Assembly (NCBI RefSeq): GCF_016679925.1
Contig: NZ_JAEQBW010000002.1
Location: 496,001-560,000, forward strand
DNA: 64,000 nucleotides
DNA from: Marivirga aurantiaca
Lineage (GTDB): Bacteria; Bacteroidota; Bacteroidia; Cytophagales; Cyclobacteriaceae
Direction: 5' to 3'
The notes under the pieces: model-generated
Told to the model about the DNA's origin: nothing
Seen by the model: only the letters and a program-made list of their open reading frames with translations
The model's database searches: none
Shown: positions 1 through 9,998 of the stretch, piece after piece
Layout of the letters: the number at the start of each line of letters is the position of its first letter
How positions within the stretch are numbered: the first letter of the stretch is position 1
Position numbers and translations under genes: made by a program

Positions 1-1112
1 ATATCTTCTATTACATCTAAATCTTCATTGATAGGGGTGATTTTTCTGCTGATACCCGGAAGATATTTTGATCGGTAATCAAATACATCCTTACCTTTTC
101 TTATTTCTGTTGGAGGCAAGGCTATGGGGTTGCCGTCTTCATCCTGAATGACAATACAGGAAAATTCCTTTCCTTCTATAAATGATTCAATTAACAATTC
201 ATTTTCTGTTTGCAAAGACTGCAGCTGGATTTTCCCTTGATGGTTGGATGTGTTTCTATCCAAAAATTCTATGAGTGCATCAGGAGTGTAGATCAGCTCC
301 TTGCCTACCTGAACCGGTAAGCCAACGCCTTCCCTTATATCTACCAATCGGGCGATGAATTTAATTTTATCATTTTCATTCAACGCCTGCCATTCTTCAG
401 AAACAATTTCCTGAATAAAGAAACTTTTTTGTATTAATTGATGGAATTGTTCAACATCATCATCATCATTAAGGATACTGACTCCTATGGACGAACCCTG
501 ATGAGGGGATTTAATGACCATTGGGAGTCCAATATGTGATTTTAAAGTAGTGTAAATTTCTTCTTTTTTATAGTTATCCCATTCATTCCTGCTGAGAGTA
601 CGACTTTTAGGTACTGCAAAACCTGACTGGCTGATCAGTTGCTTTTGGGCAATTTTATTGATCCCAATGGCAGATGGTAAAATACCTGCTCCACTATAGG
701 GGATTCCATACCATTCCAGAATTCCTTGAATGTTACCATCTTCCCCATATGGCCCATGTAAGGCCAGAAAAGCGAAGTCGATGTATTTAGATAACTGATC
801 CGGACTGATTTTTTTACCGACTTGTGAAATTAGATTTTCCCAATCGGTCTCATTAAGCTGTGATAAAGATTCTGCATAAACCTGAATGGGATACTTTGAG
901 GATGGCATATAATCTACCGGAGGGTAGAAATCCCTAATGGTGCCTTTATATATAAATTGCCAATCGAGCAGAATAAAATGGCCAACACTATCTATAAAGA
1001 TAGGAACCGCCTCAAAAATGGATTTATTTAGGTTATCATAAACCGTTCTGCCACCTGCAAAGGAAATTTCCCGCTCTCTTGATTGGCCACCAAAAAATAT
1101 ACCTATTCTCAT
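1..1112 (-). CDS. ddl: D-alanine--D-alanine ligase, C-terminal end outside window
   Basis: ATP-grasp ligase that joins two D-alanines for peptidoglycan precursors in the cytoplasm. I translated it by hand from the ATG at 1112; about 370 codons are in the window and the reading frame leaves at base 1. It opens with MRIGIFFGGQSRE, followed by the family pattern ALHG..GEDG..QG and the Mg-ATP loop motif GSSIGVS. Between that loop and the next conserved block (LLIESFIEGKEF) there are roughly 75 more residues than in the E. coli enzyme, including an acidic DDDDD run. The gene stands alone on this strand here. The function call is firm as far as family goes; whether the insertion alters substrate choice is not known. 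Confidence 0.85.
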   Translation of the reverse strand, partial: MRIGIFFGGQSREREISFAGGRTVYDNLNKSIFEAVPIFIDSVGHFILLDWQFIYKGTIRDFYPPVDYMPSSKYPIQVYAESLSQLNETDWENLISQVGKKISPDQLSKYIDFAFLALHGPYGEDGNIQGILEWYGIPYSGAGILPSAIGINKIAQKQLISQSGFAVPKSRTLSRNEWDNYKKEEIYTTLKSHIGLPMVIKSPHQGSSIGVSILNDDDDVEQFHQLIQKSFFIQEIVSEEWQALNENDKIKFIARLVDIREGVGLPVQVGKELIYTPDALIEFLDRNTSNHQGKIQLQSLQTENELLIESFIEGKEFSCIVIQDEDGNPIALPPTEIRKGKDVFDYRSKYLPGISRKITPINEDLDVIED

Positions 1113-1293
1113 TTAATTTTTGTTGTTGTCGTAAAAATAGCGTTCGAAAAACTAAATTACTTTAATACTATGGATTTTGAGTGTTCAATAATAAACAAAC
1201 TACACAAAAGTAAAGGTTATTCAGAAATTATCATTGTATTCACAGAGATGTAATCCAATTATTGTTCTTTTAATTCAGACAATGGTCAATACT

Positions 1294-4251
1294 TTATCTG
1301 GCCACTATAAACCTGGCACTTTTACGCATGGTGTCAGTGCGCAAATGCAATAAGTACATTCCATGGGCCAATCGGGAAATATCAAAAGTAATAAATTGGT
1401 TAAGTAGCTTGGGTTCCTCGAATTCAACTATCACCTTTCCCTGCAGGTCTGTAATTTGAAAAAATCCCTCAGTGGCATTATCAAGGTTTAGGTGAAGGTT
1501 GATTTTATCTGTTGCTGGATTCGGATAGACTACGAACGACTCCTTTGTGAGAGGGAAAGCGGGAGGCGCATTTCGCCCGATAAAAAATGAAATATTTTTT
1601 AGATAGATGTTTTGTCCATTGTCATGAGTGGCCTTAAAAGCCAATCTGATTTTTTCACGATATACAAATGGAGACAAATCCAGGAACTCATTACGCCAAA
1701 CCAATTCTTCAGATTCACTATTGCCAAAAGATGTGGCCAGTGAGTCGCCCTCCCTGTCATAAATCAGGGAGTTAAAAACTTCTCCTCTTTCATCTGATAC
1801 CAATATCTTAAATGATTCACTTTGTCTGTATGGCTTTTGATAGGCGATATCAAAAATTAAACCTAAATACTGTACTTTACTAACATCAAGCAACGGGCTT
1901 ATCAACCAATCTTCCTGCTTTTTTATATTAACCTCTGCAGATTCACTACTTACTACATCAAGGGAAGCATTATAACCCCAGCCACCATTGTCATTCGGAT
2001 TGAAGGTATACCAATTGTCTTTAGCCTTGTCTTCTAATGACAGTCGTAGAGGAGGGAGTTCTTCTTCACAGTCCTGTTTATAGGGCAAGTATAAGCTTTG
2101 TTCAATTAGCTGTTCATCACTTGTTACTGAGGTTATTATACGGAATTCCCCTTCATCATCATTTGGATGGAGGTTAGGGAGCGAAATTGTTTTACGTTCT
2201 CCGACAGTTAGCATTTCATTCACTGTTGTTGTATATACTACAGTATTTTCATTCAGAATTTGCAAATCAAATGAGTTGACCAATGATCTTCCTGTATTTT
2301 CAATTTCCAAATCAGCCTGTATAGATTCTTCACAAAACAGAGGGTTAGTATTTACCCATCTCACAGGGCTAATTCTCTTGTCAGGCTTGGAGGATTCCTG
2401 AATAGAGAAGCTACTAATATATAAATTGTTGGCATTTCTGTTTTCCACTAGAATATTAAAAGATACAGAGGGTTCATTTTTCAAACGACTTAGATCAATA
2501 TTGATAGTATCCCAATCTAATCTGTGCATTGGCACAAAGGCAGAATCCACTGAATATGACGTCAATAAAGGTTGATTGGTTGATGAAAAAATCAAATCAT
2601 TAAAAGTTTCTCCGCAGTCATAGGAGGCATAAATATTAAATCTGTGCGGCAGGGTATCAGCCGATTGAGAAAATACAAATGATAATTCAGGAACATCTAT
2701 TTGAGTAAAATCAAAAATGGGAGAAATTAATTGTTCCCGTTCTCCTATGTTGTGCTTATTATCATAAAAGGGTATACCCGCATACCCATTTAATTGCATC
2801 CAGGTTTCTTCCCCGTCTTCATTTCTTATTTGCCAATCCGCAAAACCGTTATTGAATGTCCTTTGGTAGGGAACTGTTCTTTGCTCAAGGGTTTGTACAT
2901 ATTCATTAATCGCGTTATTATGAAGCCTTTCATCTATCTGGCCAGTTTCAGTTTCTACTTCATAGGTGATTTCATAATCTCCATATTCATCAAAGCTTAA
3001 TGGGGCAAATGTGATTTCTACTGATTCCCCCGGAGCTAATTCCTTTGTAGAAACAATACTTTCCTCTACATTCTCATCAACTATCAATTGAATCTCATAA
3101 TTATTGGCAGAAAGAAGTCCAACATTCTTGACAATTACTTTTGGGCTGAAAAAATTGGAACATGCGCTATTAAAAAGCTCATTGGCGGGAAATAAAGCCA
3201 GATCGTTATCAAAAATTTCAGGAGGCTCCAATCCTGAGGAGGTGGTTAGGCTGGCTCGTCTGGGGCTATTGTCTAACACAGTCCTGATTCTTGCTTTTTG
3301 ATCCATGGTAAATAGGTTCATACACTCATCATTGGTGTAGTCCATGAAATTTTGTACCATGTCCAACGAACCACAAGTTGTTTTGGATAAGTTACATCCG
3401 GTGCTACTTGAATTGGATTCCGGAGTGTCAGCACAAAAGTCGTCAACGGAACAACCTCCATCTCCCCAAATATGGCGTAACCCAAAGAAATGCCCCATCT
3501 CGTGTGTGGCTGTTCTTCCTTTACTTTCAAAACTTGGGCTGGAGGGGTTTTCTCCAAAATATACATAATCCAGGCTCACGCCATCTATTAACCTGTTATT
3601 GCTTGCTTCTGTCAGACCCGGGAGATTGGAAACCGGAAACTCCGCCCATCCCAGGCTTGTGCCTGATAGATCTCCTACCCAAATGTTAAGATAGTCCTCA
3701 GCAGGCCAATAACTTTGTGCACTTAAAATTTCCCTGTTTTGATAGCTGTAGGTACTTTGACTTCCTAATACTCGAACAACACCATTTGTTTCAAATCCAT
3801 CAGGATTCTGTTGAGCATAAATAAACTCAATTTCTATATCAGCGGCAAGGTTTTTAAATTGTGACAGCGTTTCAGTTGTGTCACTATTTAATCTTTTGAA
3901 GTCTTCATTGAGTATGGCTAATTGTCGATCTATTCTTTCCTGAGAGAGGTTGGTGCCAACACCTACAGGCTCTCCTTTATGGACAATATGAAATACTACC
4001 GGGATTTGTACTATTTGGCTTCGTGCGGACGCTCTCATTTGAGTCGGCTCTTCCAATTTCCTTAGCTGAATTTTTTCCTGTATCCATTTTTCAAACTGAT
4101 GAGAATTGAGGGTAGGATTTTTCTTGTCTCTTTCCTCAACTAATTCAGGTACAGGACACCTTTGCCCTAAAAGCGGGCTTGATAAATAGAGGCAAATAAT
4201 CACACTCGATACAATCCATTTCAATAAACATTCGAGTGTGCATTTGTACAT
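1294..4251 (-). CDS. Secreted M43-like zinc metalloprotease with type IX secretion domain
   Basis: 985-residue secreted protease. The N-terminus is a signal peptide with cleavage expected near residue 29 (SSPLLGQ). The catalytic motif HEMGHFFGLRH sits at residues 250-260, with H250, H254 and H260 as zinc ligands and E251 as catalytic base; FMDY near 302-305 gives the Met-turn. This is the cytophagalysin/pappalysin (M43) layout, with the Cys-rich stretch typical of the family after the motif. A long middle section of beta-sandwich-like repeats follows. The last 80 or so residues (FVVYPNPATDKI... ending RFIVAR) are a type IX sorting domain, so the protein should be exported and released or anchored at the surface. 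Its natural substrate cannot be told from sequence. Confidence 0.88.
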   Translation of the reverse strand: MYKCTLECLLKWIVSSVIICLYLSSPLLGQRCPVPELVEERDKKNPTLNSHQFEKWIQEKIQLRKLEEPTQMRASARSQIVQIPVVFHIVHKGEPVGVGTNLSQERIDRQLAILNEDFKRLNSDTTETLSQFKNLAADIEIEFIYAQQNPDGFETNGVVRVLGSQSTYSYQNREILSAQSYWPAEDYLNIWVGDLSGTSLGWAEFPVSNLPGLTEASNNRLIDGVSLDYVYFGENPSSPSFESKGRTATHEMGHFFGLRHIWGDGGCSVDDFCADTPESNSSSTGCNLSKTTCGSLDMVQNFMDYTNDECMNLFTMDQKARIRTVLDNSPRRASLTTSSGLEPPEIFDNDLALFPANELFNSACSNFFSPKVIVKNVGLLSANNYEIQLIVDENVEESIVSTKELAPGESVEITFAPLSFDEYGDYEITYEVETETGQIDERLHNNAINEYVQTLEQRTVPYQRTFNNGFADWQIRNEDGEETWMQLNGYAGIPFYDNKHNIGEREQLISPIFDFTQIDVPELSFVFSQSADTLPHRFNIYASYDCGETFNDLIFSSTNQPLLTSYSVDSAFVPMHRLDWDTINIDLSRLKNEPSVSFNILVENRNANNLYISSFSIQESSKPDKRISPVRWVNTNPLFCEESIQADLEIENTGRSLVNSFDLQILNENTVVYTTTVNEMLTVGERKTISLPNLHPNDDEGEFRIITSVTSDEQLIEQSLYLPYKQDCEEELPPLRLSLEDKAKDNWYTFNPNDNGGWGYNASLDVVSSESAEVNIKKQEDWLISPLLDVSKVQYLGLIFDIAYQKPYRQSESFKILVSDERGEVFNSLIYDREGDSLATSFGNSESEELVWRNEFLDLSPFVYREKIRLAFKATHDNGQNIYLKNISFFIGRNAPPAFPLTKESFVVYPNPATDKINLHLNLDNATEGFFQITDLQGKVIVEFEEPKLLNQFITFDISRLAHGMYLLHLRTDTMRKSARFIVAR

Positions 4252-4408
4252 GATGAAAATACAATTATCCTTGGAAAAATGTTTAAACTTTAAATATGAT
4301 CAAGATTTGCACTAACCATACCAACTGAAATTTAATAAAAATTATCCTATTATTCATAGGTTGATCTACATCATTTTTGATCAATGTAAATTTCAGGAGT
4401 GAAAATAT

Positions 4409-4687
4409 TTATCGCATGGTTTCCGGCAGCTTTGCGTTTGGGTCATCAGCAGAGGTGATATTTATAGCTTCTACTGAGGTGATTTCCGGTACAGCCCTCT
4501 TGATAGCTTCTTCTACTCCGGCTTTCAAGGTCATGGTTGACATGGGACAACTGCCACAAGCACCCAATAACTCTAACCTTAACAAGCCATCATCATTAAC
4601 GTCCAACACTCTCACATCCCCGCCATCTGCTTTTAAGTAAGGCCTGATGGAATCCAATGCTTTCTCAACTCTATCTAATATTTCCAT
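4409..4687 (-). CDS. NifU-like C-terminal domain Fe-S carrier
   Basis: 92-residue protein made of a single NifU C-terminal (NFU) domain. The CxxC pair that binds an Fe-S cluster is seen as CGSC at residues 44-47, preceded by ADGGDVRV, the usual NFU opening. It lies 4 bases downstream of the mrp gene on the same strand, so the two are almost certainly co-transcribed and both act in Fe-S cluster delivery in the cytoplasm. It lacks the A-type N-terminal domain of E. coli NfuA, so the gene name is not given. Confidence 0.9.
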   Translation of the reverse strand: MEILDRVEKALDSIRPYLKADGGDVRVLDVNDDGLLRLELLGACGSCPMSTMTLKAGVEEAIKRAVPEITSVEAINITSADDPNAKLPETMR

Positions 4688-4691
4688 AACA

Positions 4692-5786
4692 TTAATTAAT
4701 CATTTCCACTTTAGTTGTTCCGGCCATATTTGCATTTCTTATGGCTACTTGTCTTGCTAATTTCTCTGAAATATCCTTAAATGCATCTGCGGTTACCCCT
4801 TCTTTCATAGAGGCAGGGTAGCCGTTATCCCCACTTTCACGTATTGATTGCACCAATGGTATTTGTCCTAAGAAAGGAATGTTATATTTTTCACTGAGTT
4901 TGTAACCACCACCTTCACCAAATATAAAATACTTATTATCTGGTAATTCTTCAGGAGTGAAATATGCCATGTTTTCTACCAGTCCTAGAATTGGTACATT
5001 TATTTGTGGTTGTTTAAACATACCCACTGCTTTTTGTGCATCCGCCAAAGCTACTTTTTGTGGTGTAGTAACAATTAACGCTCCGGTTACAGGGATAGTT
5101 TGTACCATTGTAAGGTGTATATCGCTGGTTCCGGGAGGTAAATCTATCAATAAATAATCAAGTTCGCCCCAGTCCGTGTCGCCAATAAATTGTTTTAAGG
5201 CAGAACTGGCCATCGGGCCACGCCAAACCACTGCATTGTCAGGAGGAGTTAAAAAACCAATTGAAATCAATTTTATTCCGTATTGTTCAATTGGTATAAT
5301 AATATTTTTACCATTTACTTCCTTTACTTCCGGTTGTTCATGCTCACAATTAAACATAGTAGGAATGGAAGGTCCAAAAATATCCGCATCGATTAAACCT
5401 ACCTTGGCACCTGATTGAGCCAATGATACAGCAAGGTTGGCAGAAACAGTTGATTTACCCACGCCACCTTTGCCGGAAGCTATGGCAATAATATTTCTCA
5501 CATTAGGTAATAGCGGAGCTGTACTTCTTGTAGAAGTTACATTGGAGGTCATATTAGGAAAAACCTGCAAATCAGCATCTACATATTTATGAATAGCATC
5601 AATACAATCATTTTTGATTAATTCCTTTAATGGACAAGCCGGAGTAGTGAGTACTACAGTGAAATAAATGGCATTCCCATCAATGCTAATGTCTTCAATC
5701 ATGTTTAAAGTAACCAAATCCTTTTTGAGATCAGGATCCTGTACTTTACTCAATGCCTTAATTATATTATCTTGTGTAATGGCCAT
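4692..5786 (-). CDS. mrp: Mrp/ApbC-family Fe-S cluster carrier ATPase
   Basis: 364-residue P-loop ATPase that carries Fe-S clusters to apoproteins. Residues 1-80 form a DUF59/MIP18 domain with the conserved TPACPLKE segment (Cys51). The deviant Walker A motif GKGGVGKST is at 105-113, and LIDLPPGTSD is the downstream nucleotide-binding block. The C-terminal region, where E. coli Mrp has a cluster-binding CxxC, reads AYFTPEELPDNKYFIFG and contains no cysteine pair. I believe this is usual for Bacteroidota members, from memory rather than a search. First gene of a two-gene operon with the NFU protein. Confidence 0.9.
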   Translation of the reverse strand: MAITQDNIIKALSKVQDPDLKKDLVTLNMIEDISIDGNAIYFTVVLTTPACPLKELIKNDCIDAIHKYVDADLQVFPNMTSNVTSTRSTAPLLPNVRNIIAIASGKGGVGKSTVSANLAVSLAQSGAKVGLIDADIFGPSIPTMFNCEHEQPEVKEVNGKNIIIPIEQYGIKLISIGFLTPPDNAVVWRGPMASSALKQFIGDTDWGELDYLLIDLPPGTSDIHLTMVQTIPVTGALIVTTPQKVALADAQKAVGMFKQPQINVPILGLVENMAYFTPEELPDNKYFIFGEGGGYKLSEKYNIPFLGQIPLVQSIRESGDNGYPASMKEGVTADAFKDISEKLARQVAIRNANMAGTTKVEMIN

Positions 5787-5808
5787 AAATTATATGCTTA
5801 AAAAAACT

Positions 5809-5816
5809 TACTTTTG
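5809..5816 (+). promoter_or_regulatory. Bacteroidota-type -7 box upstream of dnaG
   Basis: TACTTTTG matches the TAnnTTTG -7 consensus of the Bacteroidota primary sigma factor. It lies about 100 bases before the dnaG start, in the divergent gap with mrp. No clear TTG -33 element stands at the right distance, so this is a candidate only. Confidence 0.4.
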
Positions 5817-5918
5817 CTATTCGCAATGCAAGTTAAACTTATTCGAATTAGCTAACAATGTTAGACGGGAATTAGTTGTGAGAAGCTTAGTTTAAACCCT
5901 GAAAAATATCAAAAATAC

Positions 5919-7841
5919 GTGAATTTAAGTCAAAAAACCATTCAAGATGTACAGGAAAGGGCTGATATTGAGGAAGTAGTTTCAGACTTTGTTCCACTTA
6001 AAAAGAAAGGCCAGAATCTCTGGGCCTGTTGCCCGTTTCATCAGGAAAAATCACCTTCTTTCTCTGTATCTCCCAATAAAGGGATTTACAAGTGTTTCGG
6101 ATGTGGAAAAGCCGGGGATGCCATTCAATTTATTATGGATTTGGAAGGGCTCAGCTTTCCTGAAGCCATCAAACAACTGGCTGAAAAATACGGCATTGAG
6201 ATTGAAGAAGATGAAATGCTTCCTGAGGATCAGGTAAAATATAATGAGCGTGAAAGTTTATTCATCATTCTTAATTTTGCTGCTCAATATTTCAAAGGCT
6301 TGCTTCATGAGCATGAAGAAGGAAAATCCATAGGCCTAAGCTATTTTAAAGAACGGGGCTTTTCCAATAATACGATTGAGGAATTTGATTTAGGCTATTC
6401 TCTTAATGAATGGGATGGCTTTTTAAAAGCTGCAAAAAAGGCTGGCCATTCAGAAGAGTTACTGGAAAAAGCAGGTTTAATCATCAAAAAGGAAGACAAA
6501 ACTTATGACCGTTTTCGTAACAGGGTCATTTTCCCTATTCATTCAGTAGCTGGCAAACCCATCGCTTTTGGGGCACGGATATTAATCAATGATAAAAAGC
6601 AACCCAAGTACATTAATTCCCCTGAAACTGAAGTATACCATAAAAGTGATGTGCTATATGGTATTGCACAAGCCAAGCAACATATAAGAACCCTGGAGAA
6701 TTGTTATTTGGTGGAGGGTTATACCGATGTGATTTCTTTGCACCAGAGTGGAGTGAAAAATGTAGTGGCTTCTTCAGGAACTTCGCTTACCACTAATCAA
6801 ATCAGGCTCATTAGCAGGTATTCTGAGAATATTACTGTGCTTTTTGATGGTGATGCAGCCGGAATTAAGGCATCTTTAAGGGGGATAGATTTAATTTTGG
6901 AAGGTGGGCTTAATGTAAAGGTGGTGCTTTTCCCGGATGGGGAAGATCCTGACAGCTATTCCCGCAAAATGGGAGATGAGGAATTCTCTTCATACCTAAA
7001 AAACAATGCCACGGATTTCATCAGGTTCAAATCTGATTTGCTATTGGAGGAAACCAAAAAGGATCCTATCAAAAAGGCTGAAACTATCCAGGATATTGTA
7101 AGATCTATTGCTAAAATTCCTAATCCGGTAAAACGTGCTATTTACATCAAAGAATGCAGTAACATACTGGAAATTGATGAAGCATTGCTTATTACGGAAC
7201 AAAATAAAATACTCCTAAGGGAAAAGCAGGCAAAAGGCGACATTACCCAAAGACAGGTCAACCAATTAAACGAAAGCTTCAGCCAGGCACCTGAGCAGGT
7301 TCAGAAAAAATATTCTCCTTTTGATGTTGCTGCCATCCAGGAGAAAGAAAGTATACGCTTGCTATTAAGTTATGGTGATTTACCAATAGAAGGAAATACT
7401 CTTGTGATGGATTACCTGCTTGAAGAATTAAGCGATGCGGAATTTGTGCATCCCGTATATGCGGAGATTCTTCAGGAATTCAGGCACAATCTGGAGAAGA
7501 GAAAAATATTGAATGAGGCCTACTTTATAAAAAATGGATCAGAGGAAGTAAGGAAGGAAATTTTCTCCCTATTTACAGATAGGTATACTTTAAGTGAGAA
7601 CTGGGAAAACAAATTTCAGATTTTCACAGTGCATGAAAAACATATCCTAAATGATTCTGTTTACATTCATGTGCTAAGGCTTAAGCATCGTTCTATTCTG
7701 CATTTGTTGGATCAAAATATGCAGAAACTAAAAACCGCAGACTCTACTATAGAAGAAGGTAAGCTATTGCAGTATCAAATGCAGTTGAACCAGGCCAAAC
7801 TGGAAATTGGTAACTTGTTGGGGATGGTAGTTGTGAAGTAG
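5919..7841 (+). CDS. dnaG: DNA primase
   Basis: 640-residue primase that makes RNA primers at the replication fork. The start is GTG; the family N-terminus (LSQKTIQDVQERADI) follows it directly. The CHC2 zinc finger is at Cys38, His41, Cys59 and Cys62. The TOPRIM catalytic core shows VEGYTD around Glu266 and DGDAAG at 310-315. The C-terminal third, which binds DnaB helicase, is divergent as usual. It is divergently arranged from mrp and is followed by a gap of about 300 bases, so it is probably monocistronic. Confidence 0.96.
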   Translation: MNLSQKTIQDVQERADIEEVVSDFVPLKKKGQNLWACCPFHQEKSPSFSVSPNKGIYKCFGCGKAGDAIQFIMDLEGLSFPEAIKQLAEKYGIEIEEDEMLPEDQVKYNERESLFIILNFAAQYFKGLLHEHEEGKSIGLSYFKERGFSNNTIEEFDLGYSLNEWDGFLKAAKKAGHSEELLEKAGLIIKKEDKTYDRFRNRVIFPIHSVAGKPIAFGARILINDKKQPKYINSPETEVYHKSDVLYGIAQAKQHIRTLENCYLVEGYTDVISLHQSGVKNVVASSGTSLTTNQIRLISRYSENITVLFDGDAAGIKASLRGIDLILEGGLNVKVVLFPDGEDPDSYSRKMGDEEFSSYLKNNATDFIRFKSDLLLEETKKDPIKKAETIQDIVRSIAKIPNPVKRAIYIKECSNILEIDEALLITEQNKILLREKQAKGDITQRQVNQLNESFSQAPEQVQKKYSPFDVAAIQEKESIRLLLSYGDLPIEGNTLVMDYLLEELSDAEFVHPVYAEILQEFRHNLEKRKILNEAYFIKNGSEEVRKEIFSLFTDRYTLSENWENKFQIFTVHEKHILNDSVYIHVLRLKHRSILHLLDQNMQKLKTADSTIEEGKLLQYQMQLNQAKLEIGNLLGMVVVK

Positions 7842-8146
7842 TCTTTTCCTTGATTGCCAGATGGTTGGTGTTTTTATAATGGAACTTTATGGCAAGCAGA
7901 AGTGTCATTTGGATGGTATAAAATCCTTTTTAATTAATAACCTGTCCTTGTAAGTGTGCGGTCAGTGACATGCTTTAAGTTAGCAAGGATTACGATCTCT
8001 TACTGTAAATTAATACACCAAAAAACCATTATTTGTATGGAATCTATCTTTAAATTCTTAAGCTTGCATTCCAAGCATTTTCCCGGAAATAAGTCAGGTG
8101 CTAAAAATTTATAGTACCTTTGTTTTTTATTAGTTTTTTGAATTAT
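7842..8146. other. Intergenic gap dnaG-ribBA, no gene
   Basis: No open frame of note. I looked for an FMN riboswitch ahead of ribBA and saw none of its conserved loops. The only support for a function is the -7 box near its right end. Confidence 0.6.
8115..8122 (+). promoter_or_regulatory. -7 box of ribBA
   Basis: TACCTTTG is a perfect TAnnTTTG box 24 bases before the ATG at 8147. It overlaps the in-frame TTG at 8120, which makes that TTG an unlikely start codon because transcription would begin downstream of it. Confidence 0.6.
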
Positions 8147-9370
8147 ATGATATCAGAAAAAACAAAATTAGATAGTATTGAAGAAGCCATTGAGGCAATA
8201 AAAAATGGCGAGATAATTATTGTAGTTGATGATGAAGATCGTGAAAACGAAGGTGATTTTATATGCGCTGCTGAGAAAGTAACTCCTGAAATCATCAATT
8301 TTATGTCTAAATACGGACGTGGACTTATATGTGCTTCTATTACAGAAAGTCGTTGTGAAGAGTTGGGCCTGGAATTGATGGTAGGAAAAAACACTGCACA
8401 ATTTGAGACTCCATTTACAGTTTCAGTTGATTTAATTGGTCATGGAACTACTACCGGCATTTCTGCCAGTGATCGCTCCAAAACTATTCAAGCTTTGGTA
8501 AATCCTAACACCAAACCTGAGGAGTTGGGTAAACCGGGACACATATTTCCCTTAAAAGCTAAACAGGGCGGGGTGCTTCGCAGAACAGGGCATACTGAAG
8601 CTGCTGTTGATTTTTCCAGATTGGCAGGACTGGCTCCTGGTGGTGTTTTGGTAGAAATCATGAATGAAGATGGTACCATGGCACGCTTACCTGATTTAAG
8701 AAAAGTGGCAGATCAACATCAATTGAAGTTGGTGACTATCAAGGATTTGATTACCTACCGTATGGAGAATGAATCTTTGGTAGAAGAAAAAATTGATGTG
8801 AACATGCCTACTGATTTTGGAGATTTTAAATTGGTGGCATTTGAGCAAACTACCACGCATGAAAATCATTTGGCCCTGGTAAAGGGAGAATGGGAAGAAG
8901 ATGAGCCTGTGATGGTACGTGTTCATTCATCTTGTATTACAGGAGATATATTTGGTTCATGTAGATGTGATTGTGGTCCTCAATTGCACCAGGCTATGGA
9001 GATGATAGAAAAAGAAGGCAAAGGAGTGGTTGTCTATATGAATCAGGAAGGCAGGGGAATTGGCTTGATGAACAAACTGAAAGCCTATAAACTTCAGGAG
9101 CAGGGAATGGATACTGTGGAGGCCAATATACACCTTGGCTTTAAAATGGACGAGCGCGATTATGGTGTAGGTGCTCAAATATTAAGAAAGTTGGGTGTCA
9201 GGAAAATAAAATTAATTTCTAATAATCCGACCAAAAGAGCTGGATTATTAGGATATGGCTTGGAAATTGTAGGAAATGTGGCATTGGAGATACCCCCTAA
9301 CAAACACAATGAAAATTACTTACGTACCAAGCGGGATAAAATGGGTCATACCATACTTAAGAAAAGCTAA
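8147..9370 (+). CDS. ribBA: Bifunctional DHBP synthase / GTP cyclohydrolase II
   Basis: 407-residue fusion enzyme starting both branches of riboflavin synthesis. Residues 1-205 are 3,4-dihydroxy-2-butanone 4-phosphate synthase ([11 protein letters not shown] at 28-38, which holds the acidic active-site loop; RRTGHTEAA at 145-153). Residues 210-400 are GTP cyclohydrolase II, with zinc ligands Cys263, Cys274 and Cys276 in [17 protein letters not shown] and the NQEGRGIGL loop. The frame can be extended upstream to a TTG at 8120, but that codon lies inside the promoter box, so I chose the ATG at 8147. The next gene begins right at its 3' end. Confidence 0.95.
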   Translation: MISEKTKLDSIEEAIEAIKNGEIIIVVDDEDRENEGDFICAAEKVTPEIINFMSKYGRGLICASITESRCEELGLELMVGKNTAQFETPFTVSVDLIGHGTTTGISASDRSKTIQALVNPNTKPEELGKPGHIFPLKAKQGGVLRRTGHTEAAVDFSRLAGLAPGGVLVEIMNEDGTMARLPDLRKVADQHQLKLVTIKDLITYRMENESLVEEKIDVNMPTDFGDFKLVAFEQTTTHENHLALVKGEWEEDEPVMVRVHSSCITGDIFGSCRCDCGPQLHQAMEMIEKEGKGVVVYMNQEGRGIGLMNKLKAYKLQEQGMDTVEANIHLGFKMDERDYGVGAQILRKLGVRKIKLISNNPTKRAGLLGYGLEIVGNVALEIPPNKHNENYLRTKRDKMGHTILKKS

Positions 9371-9371
9371 T

Positions 9372-9998
9372 TTGATAAAGATTGTTTTCTGCATATTGTT
9401 AATGAATGTTGCCCTGGTAATAAATGCCCAGAACTTGCCCAATGAATTGTGGCATCCAGGGAAAATTGTGCTTGATGAAGGCGATACTTTGAGTGGACAA
9501 ATCCAATATGATTTCAAAACAAATTTGGTTCAGCTGGCAGTTGATAACAAAATCAAGACTTTTTCGTCACAACAAGTGCTTTTTCTCAGCTTCCATTGTC
9601 AATTTTTTAAACGGTTTAGATATTTCTATTCCATTCCATACAGGTTAAAGGGATCTATGAATGTGCCTGTCTTTTTTGAAATTCTGGCAGAGGGAAGGCT
9701 TACTTTGATGGCACGTGAATATGTGGTGATTGAAAACATGAACCGGTACGGCAATCCAATGTACCGGCCAATGGGGTCAGTAGGTTCCAGAGAGATTTTG
9801 ACTTATGATTACTATTTTCTGACCGATAGCGGAGACCTCAATTTATATCTTGAGAAGAAGAAAGATTTACTACCTTATTTTGGTAGATACGAGGATGCGA
9901 TGGTAAGGTATATCAAAAAGCAGAGACTTAAAGTTGACAGACAACAGGATCTGGTGAAGATTATAAATTATTACAACGATTTAGTACAATCCAATTAA
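9372..9998 (+). CDS. Secreted protein of unknown function
   Basis: Not recognised with certainty. The frame is open upstream into ribBA, but a TTG codon at 9372, just after the ribBA stop, would give a clean signal peptide (MIKIVFCILLMNVALVINAQ); I chose it over the ATG at 9309, which would lie inside ribBA. The mature part begins LPNELWHPGKIVLDEGDTLSG, a pattern reminding me of secreted Bacteroidota proteins in which a short beta hairpin (KIVLDEGDTLSGxI) is followed by a surface-like beta region. It ends on a 1-base overlap with surE, so ribBA, this gene and surE look like one transcript. The call as periplasmic or outer-membrane-associated is inference from the signal peptide. Confidence 0.6.
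   Translation: MIKIVFCILLMNVALVINAQNLPNELWHPGKIVLDEGDTLSGQIQYDFKTNLVQLAVDNKIKTFSSQQVLFLSFHCQFFKRFRYFYSIPYRLKGSMNVPVFFEILAEGRLTLMAREYVVIENMNRYGNPMYRPMGSVGSREILTYDYYFLTDSGDLNLYLEKKKDLLPYFGRYEDAMVRYIKKQRLKVDRQQDLVKIINYYNDLVQSN

Noticed and set aside
7842-8146. FMN riboswitch ahead of ribBA
   Set aside because: The conserved FMN element loops are not visible in the leader.
8120-8146. TTG start for ribBA upstream of the ATG
   Set aside because: The TTG is part of the -7 box TACCTTTG, so transcription would start downstream of it.
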